NCBI GenBank assembly: GCA_013214445.1
Contig: JABSPG010000083.1
Span: 3,981-11,477, forward strand
Source of the DNA: Ekhidna sp.
Lineage (GTDB): Bacteria > Bacteroidota > Bacteroidia > Cytophagales > Cyclobacteriaceae
Direction: 5' to 3'
DNA length: 7,497 nt
The translations under genes and the position numbers were made by a program. Positions 1 to 6,585 of the stretch are shown here, piece by piece (the stretch's first letter is position 1; the number at the start of each line of letters is the position of its first letter). The notes beneath the pieces were generated by a model. The model ran no database searches. It saw only the letters and a list, made by a program, of their open reading frames with translations, and was not told the DNA's origin.

Positions 1-543
1 GGACCAAATAGGATCAAGTCTTGGGTCATCTACCGGTACTCTGTTCCCATTAACGTCGTAGTGTCTCAGCCCCAAACTTTTGTAGATCTTCAACCCTTGA
101 GCTCCAGCAGCAACATCTGTCGATAATTCTTTAACTGCTCTTTCCGTCCAGCCATCAGTCCCAATCTCTTTAAAGGAAACATTTGTAAAAACAATGATCT
201 TCCCAGGAGCCTCTCCTTTGACCCTCCTAACCATCCCGGCCAAATACTCAGGAGTCCCAATATCGCCAGCAGCACGATCAAATCCTCGACCGCTTAAATT
301 GATCATTGCGCCCATATTTAGTTCTTCCATTTCACCCACGAGTGAGGCTATTCTACCTTTCGTTAGATTCCATTGGTGACTGTGAATGTCAACAAAAGGA
401 AATTTAGCTCGCTTGATCTCAGCGCCTGGGACCACCAAGGTAGATGGTGGATTATACGCTTCAAAACTCATAGTAGGCTCATCCTCCTGAGACCAGGCAA
501 GCAACACTGTCAAAAAGAATATTAGTGTGAGAGATCTTTTCAT
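1..543 (-). CDS. Secreted amidohydrolase-family protein, N-terminal 181 residues (runs off the left edge)
   Basis: The reading frame starts at the ATG complementary to 541-543 and stays open to base 1, so the C-terminal part, probably about half of a usual amidohydrolase, is missing. Residues 1-19 (MKRSLTLIFFLTVLLAWSQ) look like a Sec signal peptide without a lipobox cysteine, suggesting a periplasmic or exported enzyme. Residues 50-56 read FVDIHSH; the H54-x-H56 pair after a hydrophobic beta-strand is the first metal-ligand motif of the amidohydrolase TIM-barrel superfamily. GLKIYKSLGLR at 150-160 is a further strand with a conserved-looking lysine, typical of the amidohydrolase-2-like group in Bacteroidota. 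The predicted role is metal-dependent hydrolysis, or possibly decarboxylation, of an unknown substrate. It is separated from the upstream cupredoxin-like gene by 219 bp and two terminators, so it probably has its own promoter. The family call is fairly sure; the substrate is unknown. Confidence 0.8.
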   Translation of the reverse strand, partial: MKRSLTLIFFLTVLLAWSQEDEPTMSFEAYNPPSTLVVPGAEIKRAKFPFVDIHSHQWNLTKGRIASLVGEMEELNMGAMINLSGRGFDRAAGDIGTPEYLAGMVRRVKGEAPGKIIVFTNVSFKEIGTDGWTERAVKELSTDVAAGAQGLKIYKSLGLRHYDVNGNRVPVDDPRLDPIWS

Positions 544-560
544 TAGCAGTAGTTTGACGA

Positions 561-593
561 CAAGATACGAAATACTACAACCTTTGTTAACAA
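561..593 (-). promoter_or_regulatory. Possible promoter/operator of the amidohydrolase gene
   Basis: The perfect 10-bp palindrome TTGTTAACAA lies at 584-593, about 41 bp upstream of the start codon. Its first TTG could be a -33 element. Read on the minus strand, TATCTTG at 567-561 is one base short of the Bacteroidota -7 consensus TAnnTTTG, with a 23-bp spacer at the upper end of what flavobacterial promoters show. This is a weak match in an A/T-rich stretch, so it is a candidate only. Confidence 0.25.
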
Positions 594-640
594 GTCAAGG
601 TCGGACATAAATGCCGACATGCAAATAATGATTATACCAC

Positions 641-668
641 GATAAAATAAAAACCTCAAATTGAGGTT
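641..668 (-). terminator. Rho-independent terminator (second of two)
   Basis: On the minus strand the arm AACCTCA and its complement TGAGGTT form a perfect 7-bp stem around a 3-nt loop (652-668). TTTATTTTATC follows directly. Hairpin plus U-tract is the form of an intrinsic terminator for minus-strand transcripts. It lies 63 bp beyond the first terminator and about 100 bp before the amidohydrolase start. It may be a back-up terminator, or the end of a separate short transcript from 669-730. Confidence 0.6.
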
Positions 669-730
669 CAGTACATCGGTGCAAACAATAGTCTACTAGA
701 AAGTCTATCCATTGACTATTAGATAGAAAC

Positions 731-753
731 AAAAAAGGGGACTCTTGTCCCCT
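731..753 (-). terminator. Strong rho-independent terminator after the cupredoxin-like gene
   Basis: Read on the minus strand, AGGGGAC-AAGA-GTCCCCT forms a perfect 7-bp, G/C-rich stem with a 4-nt loop and runs straight into TTTTT. It begins 10 bp past the stop codon at 763-765. This marks the end of the AhpD-like/cupredoxin-like transcript. Confidence 0.88.
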
Positions 754-762
754 CTTATCAAA

Positions 763-1137
763 CTACTCTACCACCAGTGTGTATTGAGGTGTGGGATTCA
801 AGGGACAGAAGTATACATACTCCCCTTTTTCCAACGTCACCTCTTGAGAGGTTGCACTCTCACCATTGTCTATCGTCTTGTATAAGTACGCCGCTTGTAT
901 GTGATCCTCTTTGCCTGTCTTGCCTTTAGGAGCCACTACAAACCCAACCAACTTGTCAACGCCTTCATTTTTCACTTCGAAAATGTACTTCTGACCAGCC
1001 TCTAATTTCAACTCCGTCTGTGTGAACTTACCTGGTTTCTGTACCAATTTTACTTTTTCCACATCTTGCTGCAGTGATCTAGCAATACCACCCAAAACAC
1101 TGATTGTCAATAAGAAAAGGATACTAATTCGTTTCAT
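763..1137 (-). CDS. Secreted small cupredoxin-fold protein lacking most copper ligands
   Basis: The product has 124 residues. Residues 1 to about 21 form a Sec signal peptide (a basic MKR, then a hydrophobic stretch), so the mature protein should be periplasmic or exported. The rest resembles a plastocyanin/cupredoxin beta-sandwich: GKFTQTELKLEAGQKYIFEVKNEG at 36-59, then QEVTLEKGEYVYFCPLNPTPQYTLVVE at 98-124, matching the last two strands of small blue-copper proteins. Canonical type-1 sites have Cys-x(2-4)-His-x(3-4)-Met in the last loop and a His after the N-E/N-x turn. Here Cys111 is kept, but CPLNPTPQYTL has neither His nor Met, and the first-ligand position reads KLVGF. H79 is the only histidine in the mature chain. 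It may bind copper differently, or be a structural or redox partner. It follows the AhpD-like gene by 32 bp on the same strand and ends at a strong terminator, suggesting one operon. The fold call is fairly confident; the function is not known. Confidence 0.75.
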   Translation of the reverse strand: MKRISILFLLTISVLGGIARSLQQDVEKVKLVQKPGKFTQTELKLEAGQKYIFEVKNEGVDKLVGFVVAPKGKTGKEDHIQAAYLYKTIDNGESATSQEVTLEKGEYVYFCPLNPTPQYTLVVE

Positions 1138-1169
1138 GATTCTATTATTTAAAAGAGGTTGATGTATGA

Positions 1170-1718
1170 TTAAACTAATGCTGGTTCTAACGCTGGAGCA
1201 GCTGGAAAGTCTACAGGGATCTGAGTAGAGCCGTGTACGAAGTTGCTTATGATTTTGTCTCCAATCACTACATTGATATCGATCAAGTTTTCTTTCGTGT
1301 ATCCAGCCGCAAATAAGTTACTTAGAGCTTCAGCGCTAGGCTTACTTCTGTTGATCGTGATGTCTCTTGTGAATTTTGCAAGTGCATCCAATTTTGCATC
1401 AAAACTTGCTTCTCCTGATCTGATCTCTAGGATCTGCTCGTCAGTAAACCCGTTCATTTTACCTAGGGCAGTATGGGCTGCTAGACAGTAAGCACACTCA
1501 TTCACTTGGCTTACCGCTAAGTTGATGACTTCTCTTTCTTTTGCTTTCAAAGAAGTCTTTCGGTTTTGTAGTGTTAGGTAATCTGCAAGAGCAGTATCAC
1601 TGTAAGCATAGGTAGCGTAGAGATTAGGTACAAATCCTAGATTTGCTTGTAGGTTGTCGAAGATTGCTTGGTTGCCTTCTGACACTTGATCTCTTGAGGG
1701 TACATTAATTGATTCCAT
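1170..1718 (-). CDS. AhpD-like / carboxymuconolactone decarboxylase family protein
   Basis: The product has 182 residues and no signal peptide, so it is cytoplasmic. The family core lies at about 38-110: EREVINLAVSQVNECAYCLAAHT carries E63, C75, C78 and H82. The spacing E-x11-C-x2-C-x3-H is that of the AhpD proton-relay and redox pair (E118, C130, C133, H137 in mycobacterial AhpD). The full redox motif argues for a peroxidase-related, alkylhydroperoxidase-type thiol enzyme rather than a true 4-carboxymuconolactone decarboxylase, which lacks this pair. The leader before the ATG is A-rich with the 8-mer CTAAAAAT in tandem (1720-1735) and no Shine-Dalgarno. It is the first gene downstream of the AraC-type regulator, 111 bp away, and is probably co-transcribed with the cupredoxin-like gene. 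The acceptor substrate is unknown. Confidence 0.88.
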   Translation of the reverse strand: MESINVPSRDQVSEGNQAIFDNLQANLGFVPNLYATYAYSDTALADYLTLQNRKTSLKAKEREVINLAVSQVNECAYCLAAHTALGKMNGFTDEQILEIRSGEASFDAKLDALAKFTRDITINRSKPSAEALSNLFAAGYTKENLIDINVVIGDKIISNFVHGSTQIPVDFPAAPALEPALV

Positions 1719-1796
1719 AATTTTTAGATTTTTAGTTTTCTGTTTTTAAAAGATTATGGAGGATTGAACGGGGCGAATCAGGCAGAGATAATAGCT

Positions 1797-1828
1797 ATTC
1801 TTCCCTAAGAATTGTCAATTTTTCCCAA
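1797..1828 (-). promoter_or_regulatory. Candidate AraC-family operator: two 11-bp direct repeats 21 bp apart
   Basis: On the minus strand TTGGGAAAAAT (1828-1818) and TAGGGAAGAAT (1807-1797) match at 9 of 11 positions and start 21 bp apart, two helical turns on the same face. AraC-family monomers carry two HTH motifs and usually bind tandem direct repeats at about this spacing. The site lies 79-110 bp upstream of the AhpD-like start, right after the AraC gene's stop codon. A TTGACA at 1817-1812, between the repeats, could be a -35-like element. The small palindrome AATTGACAATT (1810-1820) overlaps the site and is an alternative reading. Confidence 0.4.
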
Positions 1829-1829
1829 A

Positions 1830-2678
1830 TCAAAGATTCTTCTGACTTTCCCGATATTTCGAGGGGGCTAATTGTAACCGCTTCTTGAAAAAACGACTGA
1901 AGCTGGGGATGTCCTGAAACCCGATCTCATAGGCAATCTCCTTGGTCGTCTTATCAGTGTAGATGAGTAGACGCTTGGCTTCCATCAAAATGCGGGCATG
2001 AATCGTCTCCAATGGAGACTTATCGCTATACTTCGAAAACAGGTTTGAAATGGTCTTCGGAGATTTATTGATTAAATCTGAGTAATCCTGCACCTGGTGA
2101 TACTTCCTAAAATGAAGGTCTACCAGCAAATTGAATTGCCTGATCACGTCAAGGTCTCGATTGTCCATACTTTTCAGACCTGATTGGCCTTTGAAAGAAC
2201 GAGTAAGCTTAACAATCAAACGCTTTAATAGAATACGCAGCATTTCGGTTTTCAGGTTATCGTCTTCCTGCCCGAATTCATCAACAAACACTTCGAACAG
2301 TAGGCCGTGGCTTTTTTGCTCTTTCTCATTCAAGCAGATGGTAGGGATTTTACGATTACCATAAAAAAGTAATCCAGAGCATGAAACCTCATGATCATGA
2401 TCTACAATGCAATAGAAGTCCCTGTTAAACTGGAGTGCGACAATCGATTGGGGATTACCGAAACTGAAGGACTGACTGGCCTCCAATACAACTACATAAT
2501 TCGCTGGCAAGCACAACTCTTCTCCATCGATAACGACCGTCTGCTCCGACCCTCTGTTCCAGGCAATGGTCAACACGCTTTCGTGCGAATCTATAAATGG
2601 ATTTCGCTCAAACTTGTCTTCTTCATAGACAAGTCTCATGATTCCATTAATGTGTGGGGCAGAATGATTTAAGATCAT
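1830..2678 (-). CDS. AraC-family transcriptional regulator
   Basis: The product has 282 residues, a usual length for the family. The N-terminal part (about 1-160) is beta-rich and resembles an AraC-type cupin effector domain, with no recognisable ligand. The C-terminal AraC/XylS DNA-binding domain covers about 180-278. The first HTH lies near 196-226 (VQDYSDLINKSPKTISNLFSKYSDKSPLETI). The second is at 244-276, where TTKEIAYEIGFQDIPSFSRFFKKRLQLAPSKYR fits the family signature IA..x.GF.d.s.FsR.FKk..G.sPs.yR, though the usual glycine before TP/SP is replaced (QLAPSKYR). Four cysteines (56, 90, 100, 115) lie in the effector half; a redox role is possible but unsupported. It sits 93 bp after the receptor gene and 111 bp before the AhpD-like gene, which it plausibly controls through the 21-bp-spaced repeats. 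No clear terminator separates it from either neighbour. Confidence 0.93.
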   Translation of the reverse strand: MILNHSAPHINGIMRLVYEEDKFERNPFIDSHESVLTIAWNRGSEQTVVIDGEELCLPANYVVVLEASQSFSFGNPQSIVALQFNRDFYCIVDHDHEVSCSGLLFYGNRKIPTICLNEKEQKSHGLLFEVFVDEFGQEDDNLKTEMLRILLKRLIVKLTRSFKGQSGLKSMDNRDLDVIRQFNLLVDLHFRKYHQVQDYSDLINKSPKTISNLFSKYSDKSPLETIHARILMEAKRLLIYTDKTTKEIAYEIGFQDIPSFSRFFKKRLQLAPSKYRESQKNL

Positions 2679-2771
2679 AGTTAGTTCGGTCTGACCTCAA
2701 ATCAACAGGAAATGAAGCAGATAGATTTCCAAACAAGGATCCAATGCCCCATATATGGCATGATTTGTCAG
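2679..2771 (-). other. Receptor-AraC intergenic region with a weak hairpin, no clear terminator
   Basis: The region holds ATGCC/GGCAT arms at 2744-2748 and 2757-2761 around a loop containing the palindrome CCATATATGG (2749-2758), 11 bp past the receptor stop. No T-tract follows on the minus strand, so it is not a convincing terminator. TTGATTTG upstream of the AraC start is one mismatch from the -7 consensus TAnnTTTG, without a well-spaced -33 element. Read-through from the receptor into the AraC gene is possible. Confidence 0.3.
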
Positions 2772-5246
2772 CTAGAAATCATCTACGCCTCGGAATCCGC
2801 CACCGCCTCTTCTAGCTCGTTGCTTTTTCTGATTCAGTCGGTAGGTAAATGACAGGACCGCAATTGGGCCTCTTCTCCATTGAAATTCTCTGTCCGAGGT
2901 AAAGGTTTCAGTAATGGTTTCTCCTCTGAAATTTCTGGTATTAAAAAGATCTGAGACGTTCAAGGCGATGGTTCCATTATTGTGCAAGACGTCTTTGGAT
3001 AGGCCAATATCTAAACTTTGAATGGACCTACGAATGCCCTGAGGCTGATTTTGAGGGGCACTGTAGAACCAGGAAAGTTGTGCATTGAATAGTTTACTGT
3101 TCTTGTAAAACAATCCATTTCGTGTAGAGATTGTGGTAGCCTCTGCAGAAAGTGACTCACCACCATCGGTTTGGGCATGAAAGAAATTGACATTACTGTT
3201 GATACGAAACTGCTTATTGATATCGTAATTGATATTCGTTTCGAAACCGACTTCATCCTGTACTCCCAGATTCACCGGTAATCTCTCCGTCACTCCTTCC
3301 TCAAGTGTCCGCTGAATCCGCTGCACCACATCTGTTGTGTACCGATAGTAAACCCCTAGGTATATCGTAGCAGATTTTCGGTTTTGTAGGATACCCACCT
3401 CGTAAGAGTCTGTAAACTGAGGTTGTAAGTCGGGGTTTCCAAGATACAGGCTCAAAGGGTTGCTGTAGGTAATAAACGGATTCAGGTTTCTAAACCTGGG
3501 TCGGGTGATCCTTCTACTGTAGCTCAGCTGCAAGGATGAGATCGCACTGTACTTATAGGTTAGGTTAGCACTTGGAAAAAGGCTAAAGTAGGTTTGACTA
3601 TTCGGTTCATATTCCTCGCTTCCAGCTTCCTCCACATTTCTGGGGACAAGTTGTGTATCTAAATTGGTATTCTCTGCCCTCAGTCCTAATTGCCAGGAAA
3701 GCTTGTCCATTTTATTACTCAGTATGCCGTAGACTGCAAAGATTCGCTCTTCAAAAAGGAAATTGTTGGTCAAGTTTACTACCTCTTCAAAATTCTGCTC
3801 CAAACCAGTCGCAGCAGAGTCTGTCTCTACGATATAATTATTGAAAATGGTTCTCCCATTGTATCGGGTACCCACCTCAAACTTTGCTGCTTTACTAAAT
3901 GGGTGAACGTAATCCAACTGCATGAGCTGGCGCTCTTCCCCATTGTCATTTCTTGCCCGCTGAATTAATTCTGTAATGGTACCATCCGAAAAATTGGTGA
4001 TGTCATCAAAGGCTGAAATCTCTGTTTCTTCACTATCCTGCTGCTGAAGCGTGAAGGTCAGCTTCTGCCCTTTCCTACTAAAATCCCTGTTGAAATTCAA
4101 CTCATACTGCCAGTTGATATCAACCTCATCTTCATTATCCACGCGAAATCGGTCAGAGAATTGCACATCATTTCGGTTAAAAAACTCATAGCCCGTCTGA
4201 GTGGTATTCTCACTATCCGCGTTTCGGTACGAAGCAGCAAGTGTCAGCACATTTTTCTCATTGAAATAGATATCTGATCCAAATCGGATGTTTTGAGACA
4301 GACTCTTTCGCTCTCGATCATTGTCTTGCAGAATCGTATAGATGGTATCTCTTGCCGCATTGTTAAACGAGTTGTTTGTAAAGCCCTGCCCAGGTGATGT
4401 TCTAGCGGTCACCCCATAGTTCACAAACCAATTAATCCATCCGGTACGGTAGTTCACACTGACGCTTGCACCATCATTGGCAGGCAGCCCACCTTGCACC
4501 TGAAAGCTCCCGTTAAATCCGCCCGCACGATCCTTCTTTAATATAATATTGATGATCCCTGCACCACCTTCCGCATCATATCGTGCGGATGGGTTCGTAA
4601 TGATTTCTACCGATTCGATCAGATTACCTTGCAGCTGCTGCAAACCACCCGATCCCGAGAGTCCGATTAGTCCGGAAGGCTTTCCATCTATTAGTATCTG
4701 AACATTCTCACTGCCGCGCAAAGCCACATTGCCCTCAACGTCCACTTCCACAGAAGGAAGATTTGCCAGCAAATCCGAAGCACTGCCCCCTAGGTTTCCA
4801 AGGTCTTTGCCAATGTTGTATACCTTCTTATCTAGTGTCAGCTCCAGCTCCGTTCGCTCCGCTTGAATGACGACCTCATCCAAAAGGGTCTCATTCTCTG
4901 CAATAGACACATTCCCGGCATTATAAACTGGGGACGATTTAGAGATGCTGATGTCAGAGATAGTGACATCTCTGAAGCCCATAAATTGCGCCTTGATGTA
5001 ATAGTCTCCTGGTGACACGGGAATATTGAAGATCCCATTCTCATTGGTAAGTCCACCCGTAACAAGCAGACTATCCGCTTGCTTAAATACGCTCACCGTC
5101 GCGTATTCTACTGGCTCAGTTGTGCCCGCTTGCACCAGCTTGCCTTTGATGGCAAACTTGGCAGAAACCACGTCCTTGGGTGCCTGGCCTAGAGCCGTCC
5201 ATACAGCAACAACCATGATGCCTGCAGTTAGTATGAGTTTTTTCAT
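2772..5246 (-). CDS. TonB-dependent-receptor-like outer-membrane beta-barrel protein
   Basis: The ATG at 5246 (824 residues) is preferred because MKKLILTAGIMVVAVWTALGQA is a clean signal peptide. An in-frame ATG at 5270 would add MKPCSFCI in front of it. Domains in order: a carboxypeptidase-regulatory-like beta-sandwich at about 30-120 (GKLVQAGTTEPVEYATVSV, then GGLTNENGIFNI); a TonB-box-like LLDEVVIQA near 122-130; a plug domain at about 137-238 (LLANLPSVEVDVEGNVALRG, ILIDGKPSGL, VEIITNPSARYDAEGGAGIINIILKK); then a long barrel with many aromatic-rich strands, ending near SFTYRLNQ. This order matches the OMP_b-brl_3 type of Bacteroidota receptors, which resemble TonB-dependent transporters but are distinct from SusC. 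A basic, glycine-rich tail (KKQRARRGGGGFRGVDDF) extends beyond the last strand. The ligand is unknown; no SusD-like gene adjoins. Directly upstream lie the kinase and regulator genes, and the gap carries a copy of the 17-bp operator. Confidence 0.9.
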   Translation of the reverse strand: MKKLILTAGIMVVAVWTALGQAPKDVVSAKFAIKGKLVQAGTTEPVEYATVSVFKQADSLLVTGGLTNENGIFNIPVSPGDYYIKAQFMGFRDVTISDISISKSSPVYNAGNVSIAENETLLDEVVIQAERTELELTLDKKVYNIGKDLGNLGGSASDLLANLPSVEVDVEGNVALRGSENVQILIDGKPSGLIGLSGSGGLQQLQGNLIESVEIITNPSARYDAEGGAGIINIILKKDRAGGFNGSFQVQGGLPANDGASVSVNYRTGWINWFVNYGVTARTSPGQGFTNNSFNNAARDTIYTILQDNDRERKSLSQNIRFGSDIYFNEKNVLTLAASYRNADSENTTQTGYEFFNRNDVQFSDRFRVDNEDEVDINWQYELNFNRDFSRKGQKLTFTLQQQDSEETEISAFDDITNFSDGTITELIQRARNDNGEERQLMQLDYVHPFSKAAKFEVGTRYNGRTIFNNYIVETDSAATGLEQNFEEVVNLTNNFLFEERIFAVYGILSNKMDKLSWQLGLRAENTNLDTQLVPRNVEEAGSEEYEPNSQTYFSLFPSANLTYKYSAISSLQLSYSRRITRPRFRNLNPFITYSNPLSLYLGNPDLQPQFTDSYEVGILQNRKSATIYLGVYYRYTTDVVQRIQRTLEEGVTERLPVNLGVQDEVGFETNINYDINKQFRINSNVNFFHAQTDGGESLSAEATTISTRNGLFYKNSKLFNAQLSWFYSAPQNQPQGIRRSIQSLDIGLSKDVLHNNGTIALNVSDLFNTRNFRGETITETFTSDREFQWRRGPIAVLSFTYRLNQKKQRARRGGGGFRGVDDF

Positions 5247-5284
5247 GATGCAAAAGGAACACGGCTTCATGAAGGATGTTTGTA

Positions 5285-5306
5285 CAGAATTTGAAGCAAT
5301 TCTGAA
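5285..5306 (-). promoter_or_regulatory. Second copy of the 17-bp operator, before the receptor gene
   Basis: Minus-strand TTCAGAATTGCTTCAAA (5306-5290) is identical to the copy upstream of the response regulator. It consists of heptads TTCAGAA and TTCAAAT separated by TTGC, an 11-bp period. It lies inside the 40-bp gap, 5 bp past the kinase stop. It is 20-36 bp before the ATG at 5270 and 44-60 bp before the ATG at 5246. This copy also contains a perfect inverted repeat CAGAATT-N6-AATTCTG (5285-5304), which the other copy lacks. No good TAnnTTTG follows (best is TACAAACA), so a promoter here would depend strongly on an activator. Confidence 0.55.
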
Positions 5307-5310
5307 GATG

Positions 5311-6585
5311 TCAAACTGATTGTTTAGATGGCCTAAATGTTATTTGAACGGTGTGCTTTTCCTCTGCAAACCGGTATTCAATGGTATAGCCATTGAAGTC
5401 ACAGATTTTCTTCACGATGGCAAGCCCCAATCCCATCGACTGATCACTTTGATTCGACTTTTTGAACCGTCGAAACAGCTCACTGGGGTCCACATGTAAA
5501 GGATTCCCAGTGTTGGTGATGGTAAACGTAGATTCATTTAAGACCACCGATACACTGCCTCCTTCCCAATTGTGACGAATTGCATTGTTGATCAAGTTAG
5601 TGAACATCAGTTCTATGAGCACCTCATTGGAATTCAAATGCACGTCCTCGGATAGGGTGCTACTGAGTTTCAAACCCTTTAGTTCAAACAGCTCTTTGAA
5701 TTCCTCTAGCAGATTTAGCAGCAACTTTGAGATTGCTACATCAGATGCCTCCGAAAACTCATTGTTCTCAATTTTTGTCAACAATGCCAAAGCATTGCTC
5801 ATGTTGCTCAGCCTACGAGTGGCACGCTGGATCGCGCTCAATTGTTCCACCTCTTCCATCGAGAGTCGATCATTGTTCAGCAACACCTCCAATTTCGTCT
5901 GAATGATGGCAATAGGGGTCTGAAATTCATGCGAAGCATTTTCAGAAAACTCCTTGAGCGACCGGTAGTCTGATCGCACTTTTTCGGTCATCTCATGCAG
6001 GAACCGATTGAGGCGCTTAAACTCCGACACCCCTGATTTTGGAAGTATCATTCCATTATTGGGATCTTTTAGTGAAAACGTTTTGATCTGTGCCAACGTC
6101 AAATTGAAGGGTCTAAGGATAAAGTAAGAAGCGACCAAACCAATAATAAGTACTGCTCCGAGTAAGATCAAATACATGGTGATTAGCGAGGTATTAAGTC
6201 CATCACGGATGTCATCCTCCTCAATGATGACGTCATACAGCGAAATGGCGTAAGAGCGATTGTTGTGATTCTTTATCGCATCCAGTCTAAGATGAGGTTC
6301 TATACGACCAAGCTGAGCATGAAGTACCAGGGTATCTGAAAAAACCATCTTTTCAGCTTGAATATCAGCGAGAGGGTAGACAATCATCTTTGCCCAGCGA
6401 ATGGTGTCTTCAGGCGCTCTCCGTTCGATCATGTTTTCTACCCGATCCAAGCGCTCCTCCAGAAACCTACGCTGCTCATACTGCACCTCTCCCATCATGA
6501 TATTGAAGCTGATTACCCCGCCAATGGCAAAGACAACCAGCGAAACCACGACAAAAATGATGGTGATACGAACAATCAGGTTCAT
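5311..6585 (-). CDS. Membrane sensor histidine kinase
   Basis: The product has 424 residues. TM1 spans about 5-29 and TM2 about 133-157, enclosing a periplasmic sensor of roughly 100 residues (32-131) with no recognised domain. A HAMP-like linker follows (RPFNLTLAQIKTF). The dimerisation/phosphoacceptor domain is at 205-275, with FSENASHEFQTPIAIIQTKLE and phosphoacceptor H219; the usual LRTP is FQTP here. The HATPase domain runs about 300-417: N-box FTNLINNAIRHN at 328-339, G1 box ITNTG at 356-360 with Asn358 where Asp is usual, F box ELFRRFKKS, and G2 box GLGLAIVKKI at 385-394. The start codon overlaps the response regulator's stop by 4 bp (ATGA), so the two are translationally coupled and form a cognate pair. 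It should phosphorylate the regulator in response to an unknown envelope signal, possibly linked to the receptor encoded next. Confidence 0.94.
   Translation of the reverse strand: MNLIVRITIIFVVVSLVVFAIGGVISFNIMMGEVQYEQRRFLEERLDRVENMIERRAPEDTIRWAKMIVYPLADIQAEKMVFSDTLVLHAQLGRIEPHLRLDAIKNHNNRSYAISLYDVIIEEDDIRDGLNTSLITMYLILLGAVLIIGLVASYFILRPFNLTLAQIKTFSLKDPNNGMILPKSGVSEFKRLNRFLHEMTEKVRSDYRSLKEFSENASHEFQTPIAIIQTKLEVLLNNDRLSMEEVEQLSAIQRATRRLSNMSNALALLTKIENNEFSEASDVAISKLLLNLLEEFKELFELKGLKLSSTLSEDVHLNSNEVLIELMFTNLINNAIRHNWEGGSVSVVLNESTFTITNTGNPLHVDPSELFRRFKKSNQSDQSMGLGLAIVKKICDFNGYTIEYRFAEEKHTVQITFRPSKQSV

Noticed and set aside
90..281. Minus-strand 63-codon open frame inside the amidohydrolase region.
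   Set aside because: It lies out of frame within the amidohydrolase gene, whose own frame is open through to the window edge with a signal peptide and HxH motif.
687..727. Riboswitch or attenuator upstream of the amidohydrolase, from overlapping inverted repeats.
   Set aside because: An intrinsic terminator lies between it and the gene, but there is no anti-terminator pairing with the 641-668 hairpin that I can see and no known aptamer motif; kept only as a possible short RNA.
2744..2761. Terminator after the receptor gene.
   Set aside because: The stem is only 5 bp with an 8-nt loop and no T-tract follows on the minus strand.
2772..5246. SusC of a polysaccharide-utilisation locus.
   Set aside because: No SusD-like gene, glycoside hydrolase or SusR/ECF regulator adjoins, and the length (about 824 residues) and plug/barrel motifs fit the OMP_b-brl_3 type rather than SusC of about 1000 residues.
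2391..5902. Plus-strand and alternative-frame open stretches of 60-105 codons opposite the AraC, receptor and kinase genes.
   Set aside because: They overlap strongly supported genes, have unnatural composition and show no domain; they are shadows of the real frames.
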